A stretch of 64,000 nucleotides of DNA, from contig NC_092793.1 in the NCBI RefSeq assembly GCF_918797505.1, positions 2,294,001 through 2,358,000 on the forward strand, written 5' to 3'. Below the pieces are notes generated by a model. It had not been told where the DNA came from. It was given only the letters and a program-made list of their open reading frames with translations, and did not search any database. Positions 12,806-22,900 of this stretch are shown here, piece by piece; positions within the stretch are counted from its first letter, which is position 1, and each line of letters begins with the position of its first letter. The position numbers and the translations under genes are program-made. This stretch comes from Bemisia tabaci. Its lineage: Eukaryota; Arthropoda; Insecta; Hemiptera; Aleyrodidae.

Positions 12806-12844
12806 GCGGCGGAATAGAAACATCTTTCATATGCGTCATTCATG

Positions 12845-13020
12845 CGTTAATGAAAAATTGCAATTTATTGCAATTTTATCTCTATAAAATCGCGTTCGAT
12901 AATATCGCGATTTTGTTGCAATTTATCGCGATTTTTCTCCCGATAATATTGCAATAAATCGCGACGTCGATAAAATCGCGATACATTCTCCAATTAAATC
13001 GCAATTTATCGCGAGTTACC
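12845..13020. repeat. Second block of ATCGCGATT/GCAATTTATCG motifs
   Basis: Reiterated variants of ATCGCGATTTAT and TTGCAATTTATCGCGA in both orientations, related to the block at 11910-12145. Confidence 0.6.
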
Positions 13021-13187
13021 CATTGCAAGGTTGCTGTGCTTCGGTGTTTGTTTACTTCTGAAAATGTCAAAACTAATTGACTATTGTGGACTTTTAAGTG
13101 CCAAAGACCAATAATCAGGGTTCCCAGCACACTAAACTTCTAACTTAAGTCAATTATAGCATAACTTAAGCATTACTTAATTACATT

Positions 13188-13698
13188 TTTGCCGCTAACT
13201 GTTACGACATCACTTTTAACGACTTAAACATGGTTATATAAATTCAAATGAAATTCTCTGAAACCCTCATGAGAAGGACATTCTTTTCTGGCCAATGAGA
13301 ATTACAAATAATGCCCCCCTTAAAAATTAAGGGAACTTTTTGGCGCCTGACTCTATCCCAGATCAGCCTTGCGGCTTAATTTTTTTTCATTTTTTAAAAA
13401 TGTATCATGCTTAATCTCACTAAAAGTGGCCAAACAGTGTCCTGGTATACAATACTACTTTATAAGTAGTAATACAGAAAGTTCTAAGCATTTATCTACA
13501 AGGAAACAATTTTTTTTTTACCGTTATTCAATTCTCAGATTTGAGGGTTTTTTTGCCGCTAACTGTTACGACATCATTCTTAACCACTTAAACATGTTTA
13601 TATACATTCAAATGACATTTTCTTAAACCTTCATGAGCAGGACATCACCTTCTGGCCAATGAGAATTAAAAATAATGCCCCCCTCAAAAATTAAGGGG
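13188..13698 (+). repeat. Direct repeat pair of ~145 bp, 364-367 bp apart
   Basis: Copies at 13188-13332 and 13552-13698 share TTTTTGCCGCTAACTGTTAC, CTGGCCAATGAGAATTA and AATAATGCCCCCCT. Confidence 0.8.
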
Positions 13699-14582
13699 GG
13701 GTAGTCCAGTTACCCCACGACGTTGGGTAACTGGGTGAAAAAAACGGGAAATTTTTGAAAATTTGTGGGAAAAAATTGAAAGATGAAATTCGACTTTTGA
13801 CTCTTCCTACATTTAGACAAGGTGTTGTACTTACTAAAAAAAATTTAAAAGTAGCCTCCACTGTCAATATAATGATGGGAAAAAAATCATGAAGTTGAAA
13901 TTTTGACATTTTTCTCCGAACTCCTGCCCAATTACCCAACCTCACCTTATAGGTATATAGTCTGCATGCTGTACTACTATATATGGCCGCCATATTGGAT
14001 TTTGGGGGGGGGGGGAGGGAGTTTCATGAAGTATATGAGAATCTATAATCGATTTTTATATTTCAGACAATGAAATTGTGGGCTGGGCCAGTTACTGCAG
14101 TTCCTCCACGAACTAGAACTTGCAAAAAATCAAAGAGCTTAATGCCAAAAACGGCTTTTTCAACCTCCCCCCCCCCCCCTTGGAGTTTCTTCAAACTTTG
14201 CCTATCGATTACTCATACTTGAGTGCTTCTTATTTTCCCAAATTTCAGAGGGGGGGGGGGTGCTTGAGGAGGGGGGGGGAGTCAAAACCTGTGAACCTCG
14301 ATATCTCTCGAACGAAGAAAGATGTCGAGGTCCGGTTTGGGCGAAAAATCGTCTAAAATTGCATACTTCAAGATTCCAAAGGTTAAAATTCCGATATCAC
14401 ATTTTCAAGTTAACATATGTGCTTTTTTTCAGTTTTTGAGTTGAGAAAATTTCTTTTAAACAAAAAACTCACAAGGTACTAATTTTTTTAATTAAATCAA
14501 AACCAGTTTTTTAAATTGTTTGTCTTTTTTTGCATCCAACGAGTGGTCCATTACGCTGGGGATGTAAACAGTTCCGGAGATA

Positions 14583-15023
14583 TGTGCGATTGCAGTTTCC
14601 GCTCAACGCGCGCCGAGCGATTTTCGCGCGCCAAGATGGTTCCAAAGCCGGATTTAGGAGTTATTAGATCAGATTAAATGTTCAAACCGTGCAAAATACA
14701 TTTTGGGGGATCCTTGAGGGTCGCTGAGTTCAAAAATATCAGATACGAACTTTAAAAATTCATCTCTTTTCCGTATCGCTACTTGAGAGGTCCACTGAGC
14801 GGCCGGTCTGTCGGTACTCGATAGGCCTCTTAATAACGGAAAAAATGTGAATTTTTTGAAAAATCTGAAATTTTTGAACTCGCGACCCTCAAGAATCCCT
14901 AAAACATATTTTGCACGGTTTGAACATTTAATCTGATCTTTAACACTCAAATCCGATTTTGGAACCATATTTTGGCGCGCGAAAATCGCTCGGCGCGCGT
15001 TGAGCGGAAACTGCAATCGCACA
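14583..15023. mobile_element. Nested palindromic MITE in the left arm only
   Basis: Begins TGTGCGATTGCAGTTTCCGC and ends with its complement GCGGAAACTGCAATCGCACA. Internal arms also pair (GCGCGCCGAGCGATTTTCGC and GTGCAAAATA words). The right arm of the host palindrome has the uninterrupted site GGAGATATTAGACC (minus strand, about 17044-17057), so this is an insertion with a 2-3 base TA/TAT duplication. Confidence 0.8.
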
Positions 15024-16079
15024 TATAGACCGGGGGCCAGCAAGGGGTAACCCTCCCCCCCCCCCCCCCCCGGTGGGAATTTTGAAGATGGTGATTTTCT
15101 TGAAGCTCTCAACTAGTAGAATAAGATTTTCCTTGTCTACGCGAATTTTATCGTGGTGGGGGGGAGTAGGCCCCCCCTAAACCCCCCAAAATTGCTTAGA
15201 ATTCCGACTTTTCCGCGAATTTTCCCACTTTCACCCGAAAAGGCTTGATTTTAGGGCAAAACTCCATATAACCATTCTGAAAGCTCGTAAAATTCTGGTG
15301 TAGAAAAGTTTTAAGTGACTTTGACCAGGACCCGCGGTCCCCCAAAATGGGGCGGCTTAAAATGTCAAAATATCTCAAAATTCCGCGAAAATGACCGTTT
15401 CGCCGCGATTTCTCGCCAATAACGCGAAGAAGGTTGGTATTATCGTAAAGTCGTTTACCCCTATAATAACAGAGCATTAATTTTTCATTCTAAGGCCGGC
15501 CTAACCCCTCGTGGGGGGGGAGGGGGCCCCCCACCAGTACCCACCCTATAAAAACCGTCAAGATTGGCCGCTTCCTTGAAGTAGCGTTATGCGCAAAAAT
15601 GGGCGGCAAAATGAAAACAAGTAGCGTTTGTTCTGAGAGGACATCAATGTGGATTCTTGTGGGAGGTGACAGGGGGAAGGAGGTACATCCTCCTCCCTCC
15701 CCCTCCTCCCTCCCCCTCCCCCCTAAAAATAATCACGAAAAACGTTAATTAAACGCGTTATACTTTGACAAACGATCCAATACACTTTGAGCCTATTCTC
15801 CAAACGTTTCAAAAATGTTGACATAAGCTTAAGTATGTACATTTCCGTCAATTATGAATAAACTCCCCTCAGTTTCAGTCATTTCCAAAAAATAAAATAG
15901 TATCTCTACGTTCCCTGATTTAATTACGTATCCCTTCAAATCTTAAAATTCTCCTACTGCAGCTAGGTTTCCCCGTCCCTCCTATTATTAAGTAAGTAAC
16001 GTTTATAATTTACCCCTGCCCCACCCTTTTTTAATGTTGGCTGGGGAGGCTAAGATGTCTAACACCCCCCCCCCCCTCC

Positions 16080-16350
16080 TCTCATTAAATTATATTAGTG
16101 TGAGCGTGACAATGATACGCCCTGAAAGTAGCCTTTTAGAGTATGGAATTTTCGCGTTTATTTAAATTTTTTCGTGATTATTTATTTGGAGGAGGGGGAG
16201 GGGGTGGAAGAGGAGGGGGGAGGGTAAACCCCTCTCCCCTCCCCCTCGTTAAATTATGTTAGTGTAAGCGTGTCAATGACAAGCCCTGAAGTCGTCTTAT
16301 AAAGTGAAATTTTCGCGTTTAATTAACGTTTTTCGTGATTATTTTTTAGG
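16080..16350 (+). repeat. Direct duplication, period ~167 bp, at the palindrome centre
   Basis: Units at about 16080-16187 and 16247-16350 share TTAAATTAT.TTAGTGT, TTTTCGCGTTTA and TTTTTTCGTGATTATTT. Each is followed by a G-rich purine stretch. Confidence 0.7.
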
Positions 16351-16996
16351 GGGGAGGGGGGAGGGGGAGGGAGGAGGATGTACCTCCTTCCCCCCTGTCA
16401 CCTCCCACAAGAATCCACATTGATGTCCTCTCAGAACAAACGCTACTTGTTTTCATTTTGCCGCCCATTTTTGCGCATAACGCTACTTCAAGGAAGCGGC
16501 CAATCTTGACGGTTTTTATAGGGTGGGTACTGGTGGGGGGCCCCCTCCCCCCCCACGAGGGGTTAGGCCGGCCTTAGAATGAAAAATTAATGCTCTGTTA
16601 TTATAGGGGTAAACGACTTTACGATAATACCAACCTTCTTCGCGTTATTGGCGAGAAATCGCGGCGAAACGGTCATTTTCGCGGAATTTTGAGATATTTT
16701 GACATTTTAAGCCGCCCCATTTTGGGGGACCGCGGGTCCTGGTCAAAGTCACTTAAAACTTTTCTACACCAGAATTTTACGAGCTTTCAGAATGGTTATA
16801 TGGAGTTTTGCCCTAAAATCAAGCCTTTTTCGGGTGAAAGTGGGAAAATTCGCGGAAAAGTCGGAATTCTGAGCAATTTTGGGGGGTTTAAGGGGGGCCT
16901 ACTCCCCCCCACCACGATAAAATTCGCGTAGACAAGGAAAATCTTATTCTACTAGTTGAGAGCTTCAAGAAAATCACCATCTTCAAAATTCCCACC

Positions 16997-17020
16997 GGGG
17001 GGGGGGGGGGGGGGGGGGGG
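16997..17020 (+). repeat. Poly(G) tract of 24
   Basis: Uninterrupted run of 24 G. The matching C run in the other arm of the palindrome is at about 15054-15071. Confidence 0.9.
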
Positions 17021-18267
17021 AGGGTTACCCCTTGCTGGCCCACGGTCTAATATCTCCGGAACTGTTTATTTCCCCAAGCCTAATGGACCACTCGTTGGAT
17101 GCCAAAAAAGACGAACAATTTAAAAAAACTGGTTTTGATTTAATTAAAAAAATGAAAACCTTGTGAATTTTGTGTTTAAAAGAAATTTTCTCAACTCAAA
17201 AACTGAAAAAAAGCACATAGCAGGTATGTTAACTTGAAAATGTGATATCGGAATTTTAACCTTTGGAATCTTGAAGTACTTATGCAATTTTAGACGATTT
17301 TTCGCCCAAACCGGATCTCGATATCTTTAAATCGAGATTCACAGGTTTTGCCCCCCCCCCCCCCCCCCAAAAAAAAAAATTGTTTTATTTAATAATAGGA
17401 AAGGAAAAATTCATAGAAAACTAAGGAAATAAAAATTTTATGTTGTATCAATAGATACCGAGCTAAAACGTGGTTAGATTGCCCTCTTAAAATTGAAAAT
17501 TTCCTGGGAACCCTACCCTCCCTCCCTCCTCCCAACTTCCACTCCGGGGGTGGGGAGCAGGGGGTGCCGAAAACATCCTTGCCCCAGGTGCCAAAAGTTT
17601 GCGCACCGGCTCTGGTTATTCCTTACAGAAAATTTCCGGTTTTTTTCTTTCTTTAACCCGCTATAGATGACTGACATGGGTCAAATTGATCCGAGGTTTG
17701 ATATTTTCTAACAGCCAGTACGCTGCATATAGGGCTGCGTGGAGTAAATATTTTGTGCGGACCTGATAATATGACACCCTTAAAGGATTTACAGCATAAT
17801 TTTACATTTATACTTACTCTTAATAATAAGAAAATGCTTTTAAACCTCTAGAGAAGAGCGGAATTTGTCAAAACCAATGGTACCTATACCTAAATACGGG
17901 TCATTTTAGTCCATGTTAGTCGTTCGTGTAGAAAAAGTGAGTCGGTCATCTAAGAGTTTCTCAATTCCCTCTAATTGCAAATGAAAGTCGTGATATCTGT
18001 TTTCGGATATTTATGTAATAAACGCTTGTCATTCATTATTTGCTCATTTTTAGTCGAATAAAATTAAGGTGAAAAAAGAAGGGGGTTAGGAGATCCATCA
18101 CATGCATGTAGCTGGAGATGGAGGTGGAAGGGCAAAGCACAACTTGGGATTGGGCTAAAATTGGGGCAAAGCGCTCCATTCTCAAAAATTTTCAATCGAA
18201 AACGGCGCAGAGCACTGATCGTAGACGGCTTTCCCGGAGGCATATCCTCTTGCCATTTCTTTTTCGA

Positions 18268-18651
18268 TTTTGGGGGCCGCACGTAAGTTACGTAAGAGTC
18301 TCCCGGGGGGGGGGGGGGGGGAGGGGTCGTCGCCAGGAAATGCCTGATCGGGAGGAAGAGGGACTTACATCAGTCATTGATTAAACAATCAATGCCTGAT
18401 GTCTCATGAATGTCTGAATGTCTGATGAATTGTTCTCTTTTTGAGAGCGCCTCTGTCCGTTGACAAAGATTATTTAGGAATAACTTTGGCTAGAATAAAT
18501 TTGAGGCTACAAACGGTACCAATTTGTTTCAGCAACTTTCCCGCTAAATTAGGTATCAGTTTTCCCAGAGGGAAGGGGGTCGCCTTCTAGCAGTACCTTA
18601 CGGTGGGAGAAGAGACTAGAGAAATGACTTAGGTAATTTGTAGACGACCCC
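18268..18651. mobile_element. Diverged MITE related to 4393-4852
   Basis: The left end GGGGGCCGCACGTAAGTTAC and the inverted right end GTCTACAAATTACCTAAGTC resemble the ends of the 4393-4852 element. The body has a long G run at about 18305-18321. Confidence 0.55.
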
Positions 18652-19728
18652 ATGATGAAAATCTAATGAGTTGTTCCTCACTCTTTGTACTCCAGCGACA
18701 TACAATGAGAAGCGTTCAAGCATGCGCAAGATTTCATGGTGACTTTCGATGGGCACAGCAACCAACCGTCTTTACCGTGCAAAGCGCTGTCTGATCAAAG
18801 AATGGAGGAGGGAGAACCGTAGAGTGGTCTGATGGAAAAGGAAAGGTTCAGTGCAGGGAAGAAAGGCATGCTGCTTCGAACTGGAATTTCCCCTATCATC
18901 CCCCATTCCAACTCGAATAAGGTGGAATAGAATAGAATTTTTCCACGTTTATATTAATAAAAAATAAAGATTTTGAATTTTCCTAAAGTGTTGGCTACCT
19001 ACAACCTTTGTGATCTCATTTACAATAGGCACCTGAACTTTTTTTTAAAAAATCAGATACATTTTGATGTCTTGAAAATTAGATAATTTTTTATTTTTGA
19101 ATAAATACCTATTATATACTTTTTGATTCTTTGAAAATTATGTACTTTTTGATTTCTTCGAAATAATATATCGTTTGATTTCTTAAAAATTGGGTAAATT
19201 TAATGTAGCAGGAATGGTTTTGACTCGAGTTTTTACACCAAAATAGCTACACAACAAAAGCACAAATTATTGCTAAGGTCGCGGTTTGACTGTACCTGGC
19301 AGTTCATACTTTTAAGATTCTTAATTAGACTTGTTTCTTTCATGATGTTAGTCAAATTTGATACACTCAAAATACTTTGACTGCAGGACTAAAAAGGGAC
19401 AAGGGTATGTACAATTTTATTTACAACAAAACAAAAAAGAAGAAAGTAATAAGAACTATGATGAATTCATACAATTGGCTGCTTTTGATTTGTGTTTTTG
19501 TAAAACAAGCAGAAAAATGGTGATGCCATTTGGCAGTTCTTCAAATGGGATATTTTTACATCTTTTCTTTGACAAAAAATACAGTTTTGACAATTACGCT
19601 ACTTAAACAATAAATGCAAATTTTAAAAATATCAGTCATTAAATGAAAGCAATGACCTCATTTGCACAGCCATTAAAGTCCAAGGAAACATTAAAATAAA
19701 AACTTACATACAAAATAAATTTTCAATT
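18652..19728. other. Intergenic, downstream of INTS13
   Basis: AT-rich sequence with a degenerate tandem repeat (about 19058-19195; units of TTTTTGATT.CTT.GAAA). A second possible minus-strand AATAAA is at 19417-19422. No gene is supported. Confidence 0.45.
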
Positions 19729-19734
19729 TTTATT
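19729..19734 (-). promoter_or_regulatory. Proximal poly(A) signal of INTS13
   Basis: AATAAA on the minus strand only 7 bases after the stop codon. If used, the 3-prime untranslated region is very short. A second AATAAA about 325 bases after the stop (19417-19422) is the alternative. Confidence 0.5.
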
Positions 19735-19741
19735 GAAAGAT

Positions 19742-19938
19742 TTAAGCTTCTGGTTGTGGAGCAGCAGAATTTTCTTTTCCAGACTCAAGTTTAAGATTGG
19801 GATATAATTTTGAAACAAAATTGCCACCAGGTGCTGGTTCTGCCACTGTGCGCCCTGCAAACTGTGGTCGCGTCCTAATTTCAAAGGCTGATTTTGTGTC
19901 CCAAAGATCTAAAATTGAATGCGGAACAGAATAAGACC
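19742..19938 (-). CDS. INTS13: INTS13 coding exon 10 and stop
   Basis: 197 bases, [47 protein letters not shown], then TAA at 19744-19742. Acceptor TTGTTTCAG. The LxLW..FAGR pattern corresponds to the C-terminal segment that binds the cleavage module in the human protein. Confidence 0.93.
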
Positions 19939-22900
19939 CTGAAACAAAGCACAAATATTCTTAAATTATTTTCGGAGTCAGAGTTCTTAAAATGTTCACT
20001 TTTGTATATGCGTCGTCGTTGAAAGGAAAATGTCAGCTAAAATTTTCAGGCTACACAGGTTAAGGTTTGATAGATGGGAATCACATCGATTATCTACAGA
20101 ATTGATGTTTCTTTACCGGCATTTAGTCACTATTTTCTCTTTTTTATCTGCATGAAATGCTTTATTCAAGATGTGATTTATCAAAATACACTATTTTGAA
20201 GTGAACTATTGACATTAGAAAAGTATCAAAGTCAAGAATATCCGAAAAGTTTTCTTATTAAGAGCAAGCTAAAGATCGGCTTTTGTTGTCAGTGCCCCAT
20301 TTTAGATACCGTCTTCAACGCTATGCTGGGTTCAAACAGTTCTGAATTTGTGGCTTTCCTCTCTGTCCAATGCTGTAGGTAGTAGGTTTCCTTCAGCTCA
20401 TGGACCACTAGACAAGGTGCGAATTCAAGCACTCTGATAACTGTTTCTAAACCAAAATTTTACAGAGAAAACTATTCTTGCATCGAAAATTACTGAAATC
20501 AACTCCTAACTAAGATATTAAGGTTTTTATTTTGCAATGGTTACAGGAAAGTTGAATTGCCCAGTCTTGAGAAACGCAATACTATACGTGAGTCAAATCA
20601 CGCACTTCAACAGTTTTAGCAAGCCTCTTAATAGAGCAATGATCCCTCTCCTCCTTCTGTTGCTCAAAGTGTTAAGAACAAGCAACAGCTGAGCCAAAGT
20701 ACCGAGACTGAGGTTGCCACATTTTCATACCACAGAGACTGTTGCGGCAACGTTTAGTGCGCGAATTGACTCGCGTGGACCATTGCATTTTCATGAGCAG
20801 GAGGTTTGAATTTAAGAGTAACGAAATATTAAATATCTTGGGTAGGAGTTGATGTCAGAAATTTTGGTTGAGCGAATTGTGTTCTACAAAATATTTTGAT
20901 TAAGAGAAATATCCGAATGATTAACTTCTTAAATAGGCATAGCTACTGATTAACTTATTAATAAACTGACCGACTATCTTACCTGAATTAGAACGGGATT
21001 TAGAGAAAAATGATGAGGGAATCGATGCAGATGGTGGCGGAGACATGGGAGAATCAGTTGTAGCCCGGATCACTGTAACCCTCATGGAGTCAGATGTTCT
21101 TGTTGCTTCTGGCTGCTTGACTAGTTGATCTAATTCCCGCAATGCCTGGTCCAATTCTACAGTTTCCATCTTTTTTAACTTCTCATCATCAATGGCACCA
21201 CTCTTATTTTTGCACTCCAACAGACACTGGAGTACCTGCCGATGCTGGTCCGTATGACTGTGCGCTCGGAGATAAGATTCCAACTCATTCCACATTACTC
21301 GATACTGTTCCTCTTTTTTTGGACCTTTCCCTCGCTGTCCAATATTTGGAATTTGAAGAGGCTCATGCTTTGCTTCAAGGCCGATTAAAACAAAGATGCA
21401 CTGTTTGCACTGGAAAACCTCATCATCAGTGAGATCTGTCTTCAGCATAAGTGAGAGGAGAGGCTCCATAAACTGTTTGTAGCTGAAGATACAGGTTGAC
21501 GAGATTGTAAGAGGCCAATATTTTGTATGCCGGTCCAGTTGAGCTTTCATTCGTTCCAAGGGTGTGGGGTCACCGGTTTTTTCAAGGTACTTACTCAGAG
21601 GGAATAATTTGTTTGCTTGCATCAGAGCGCCAAAATCCTACAAACAAAAGATCCAAAATGATGAAACATTAAGAAGGAAAACGTAGCTTCACTGTTTGGA
21701 TGGGAGCTTTTTCTGCGTTTTGCTCAAAACAGATCTTTTTCAAAGGAGCCATTTCACAGGCAAACTCTTCAATTTTCCTTCAGTACCTATACTTTTGTTT
21801 CACCGTTAGGTTAGGAAATTTTACTGCCCCATGTTTCTAAAGTGAAACTGTGATTAGCATGGTTTTACAAATTACTGTGAGCATTGCAAGCCTACTAAAA
21901 ACGTTTTCCAGTTTTATGTGCCTCACAGTTTTCTTTAAAAAATTCTGTATTCTTACAGCTCCTAACAAATTAAAATTCTATAGTTTTAAAAATGACTTTG
22001 AAATAGAAGTGTTAATATTCAGTGTTAGTTTTAGATAATTTGAAAATTGCTGAGACCAGTATTTAATCATTTTTATTTATTGATCTGTTAATTTTTATTT
22101 TCAATTTAAAGCCCATTTTAAAAAAGGAACTATATACTACTTGAAAATGTTCTGAGGGAAGCTGGCAATCGTCAAAATAATCTCTTTTTTTTTTAAAAAA
22201 CAAATTTGTTGAAATTAAACTTTCCTGAATTTTTGATAAGTTCATTAAATGCCACCAGGGCGTTAGCAAAATATGTAAACTAATTTTTTTTTTCAAATCG
22301 TTATTGGGGACTGCAAATTATGAAAAGAAGATGCTCCTTCAGGCAAGTCTGCTTACCGTTAGTCAGAGCTCAGCGAAGTTCTCATGATCTGTCTGAACAT
22401 AGAAACATGCAGAATGCCAAGCAGCAAATCACTCTGAACATCGATCATAATTGAATGAGTTTCTCCCAGACATGAATTTTGATTTTCCTTGATTACTCAA
22501 CACACAATATAATAGCAAAACATACTATTGTTCAAACTGAATGTTTTCTAAGCCTAAGCACCAATATTCATCATATAAATGTTGTAAACAGGATGAATTT
22601 TTCTAACTTGATCTAGTTGAATGTGATTTACAGAAAATAAAATCTGTAGCAAGTTGTGAATAATTTCTCAAAATTACTGAACATTTCTGGATTTAAAAAT
22701 AAGTTTATACCCTCACCGTTATTCGATAATCAGTGATACGACCTCCTTGTCCTTCACTGATACTAGGTGGATCTTCCAAAATACTCCTGCCCATACTAAT
22801 GGTATGAATAAATATTTCACCTCCATGCGCAGTTAACAGATGAGAGATTGCTTTTCCTCCTGTCCTCCGTAGCATTTCTAACATCACTGATCGCCCATTT

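Larger units (their letters stand above)
11468..13949. mobile_element. Mutator-like container element, 2.48 kb, with 9-10 bp target duplication
   Basis: The left end TAAGGTGAGGTTGGGTAACT is inverted at the right end as AATTACCCAACCTCACCTTA. The flanks are TAGGTATATG (11458-11467) and TAGGTATATA (13950-13959), a 9 of 10 match and the duplication length typical of Mutator-like elements. No transposase frame remains. GGTAACTGGG-type words recur at 11482-11507, 11826-11890 and 13715-13740. The interior holds a SINE head, blocks of self-complementary motifs and a direct repeat. Confidence 0.75.
14271..17367. mobile_element. Large inverted repeat, 3.1 kb, with a 556-bp spacer
   Basis: Sequence from 14271 to 15757 is the inverted complement of 16314 to 17367, apart from an insertion in the left arm (about 14583-15023). 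The inner segments (about 15060-15757 and 16314-17010) are close to identical: the same open frame reads on the minus strand at 15196-15477 and on the plus strand at 16590-16931. The outer arms are more diverged. Both tips end in long G/C runs. The open frames match nothing I recognise and are treated as non-coding. Inference: foldback-type element or old head-to-head duplication. Confidence 0.85.

Noticed and set aside
15196..16931. Identical open frames on opposite strands at 15196-15477 and 16590-16931 (MLCYYRGKRLYDNTN...).
   Set aside because: They are the two arms of a palindrome. The frame does not resemble any family I know and diverges in frame at the end of one arm, so it is treated as non-coding repeat.
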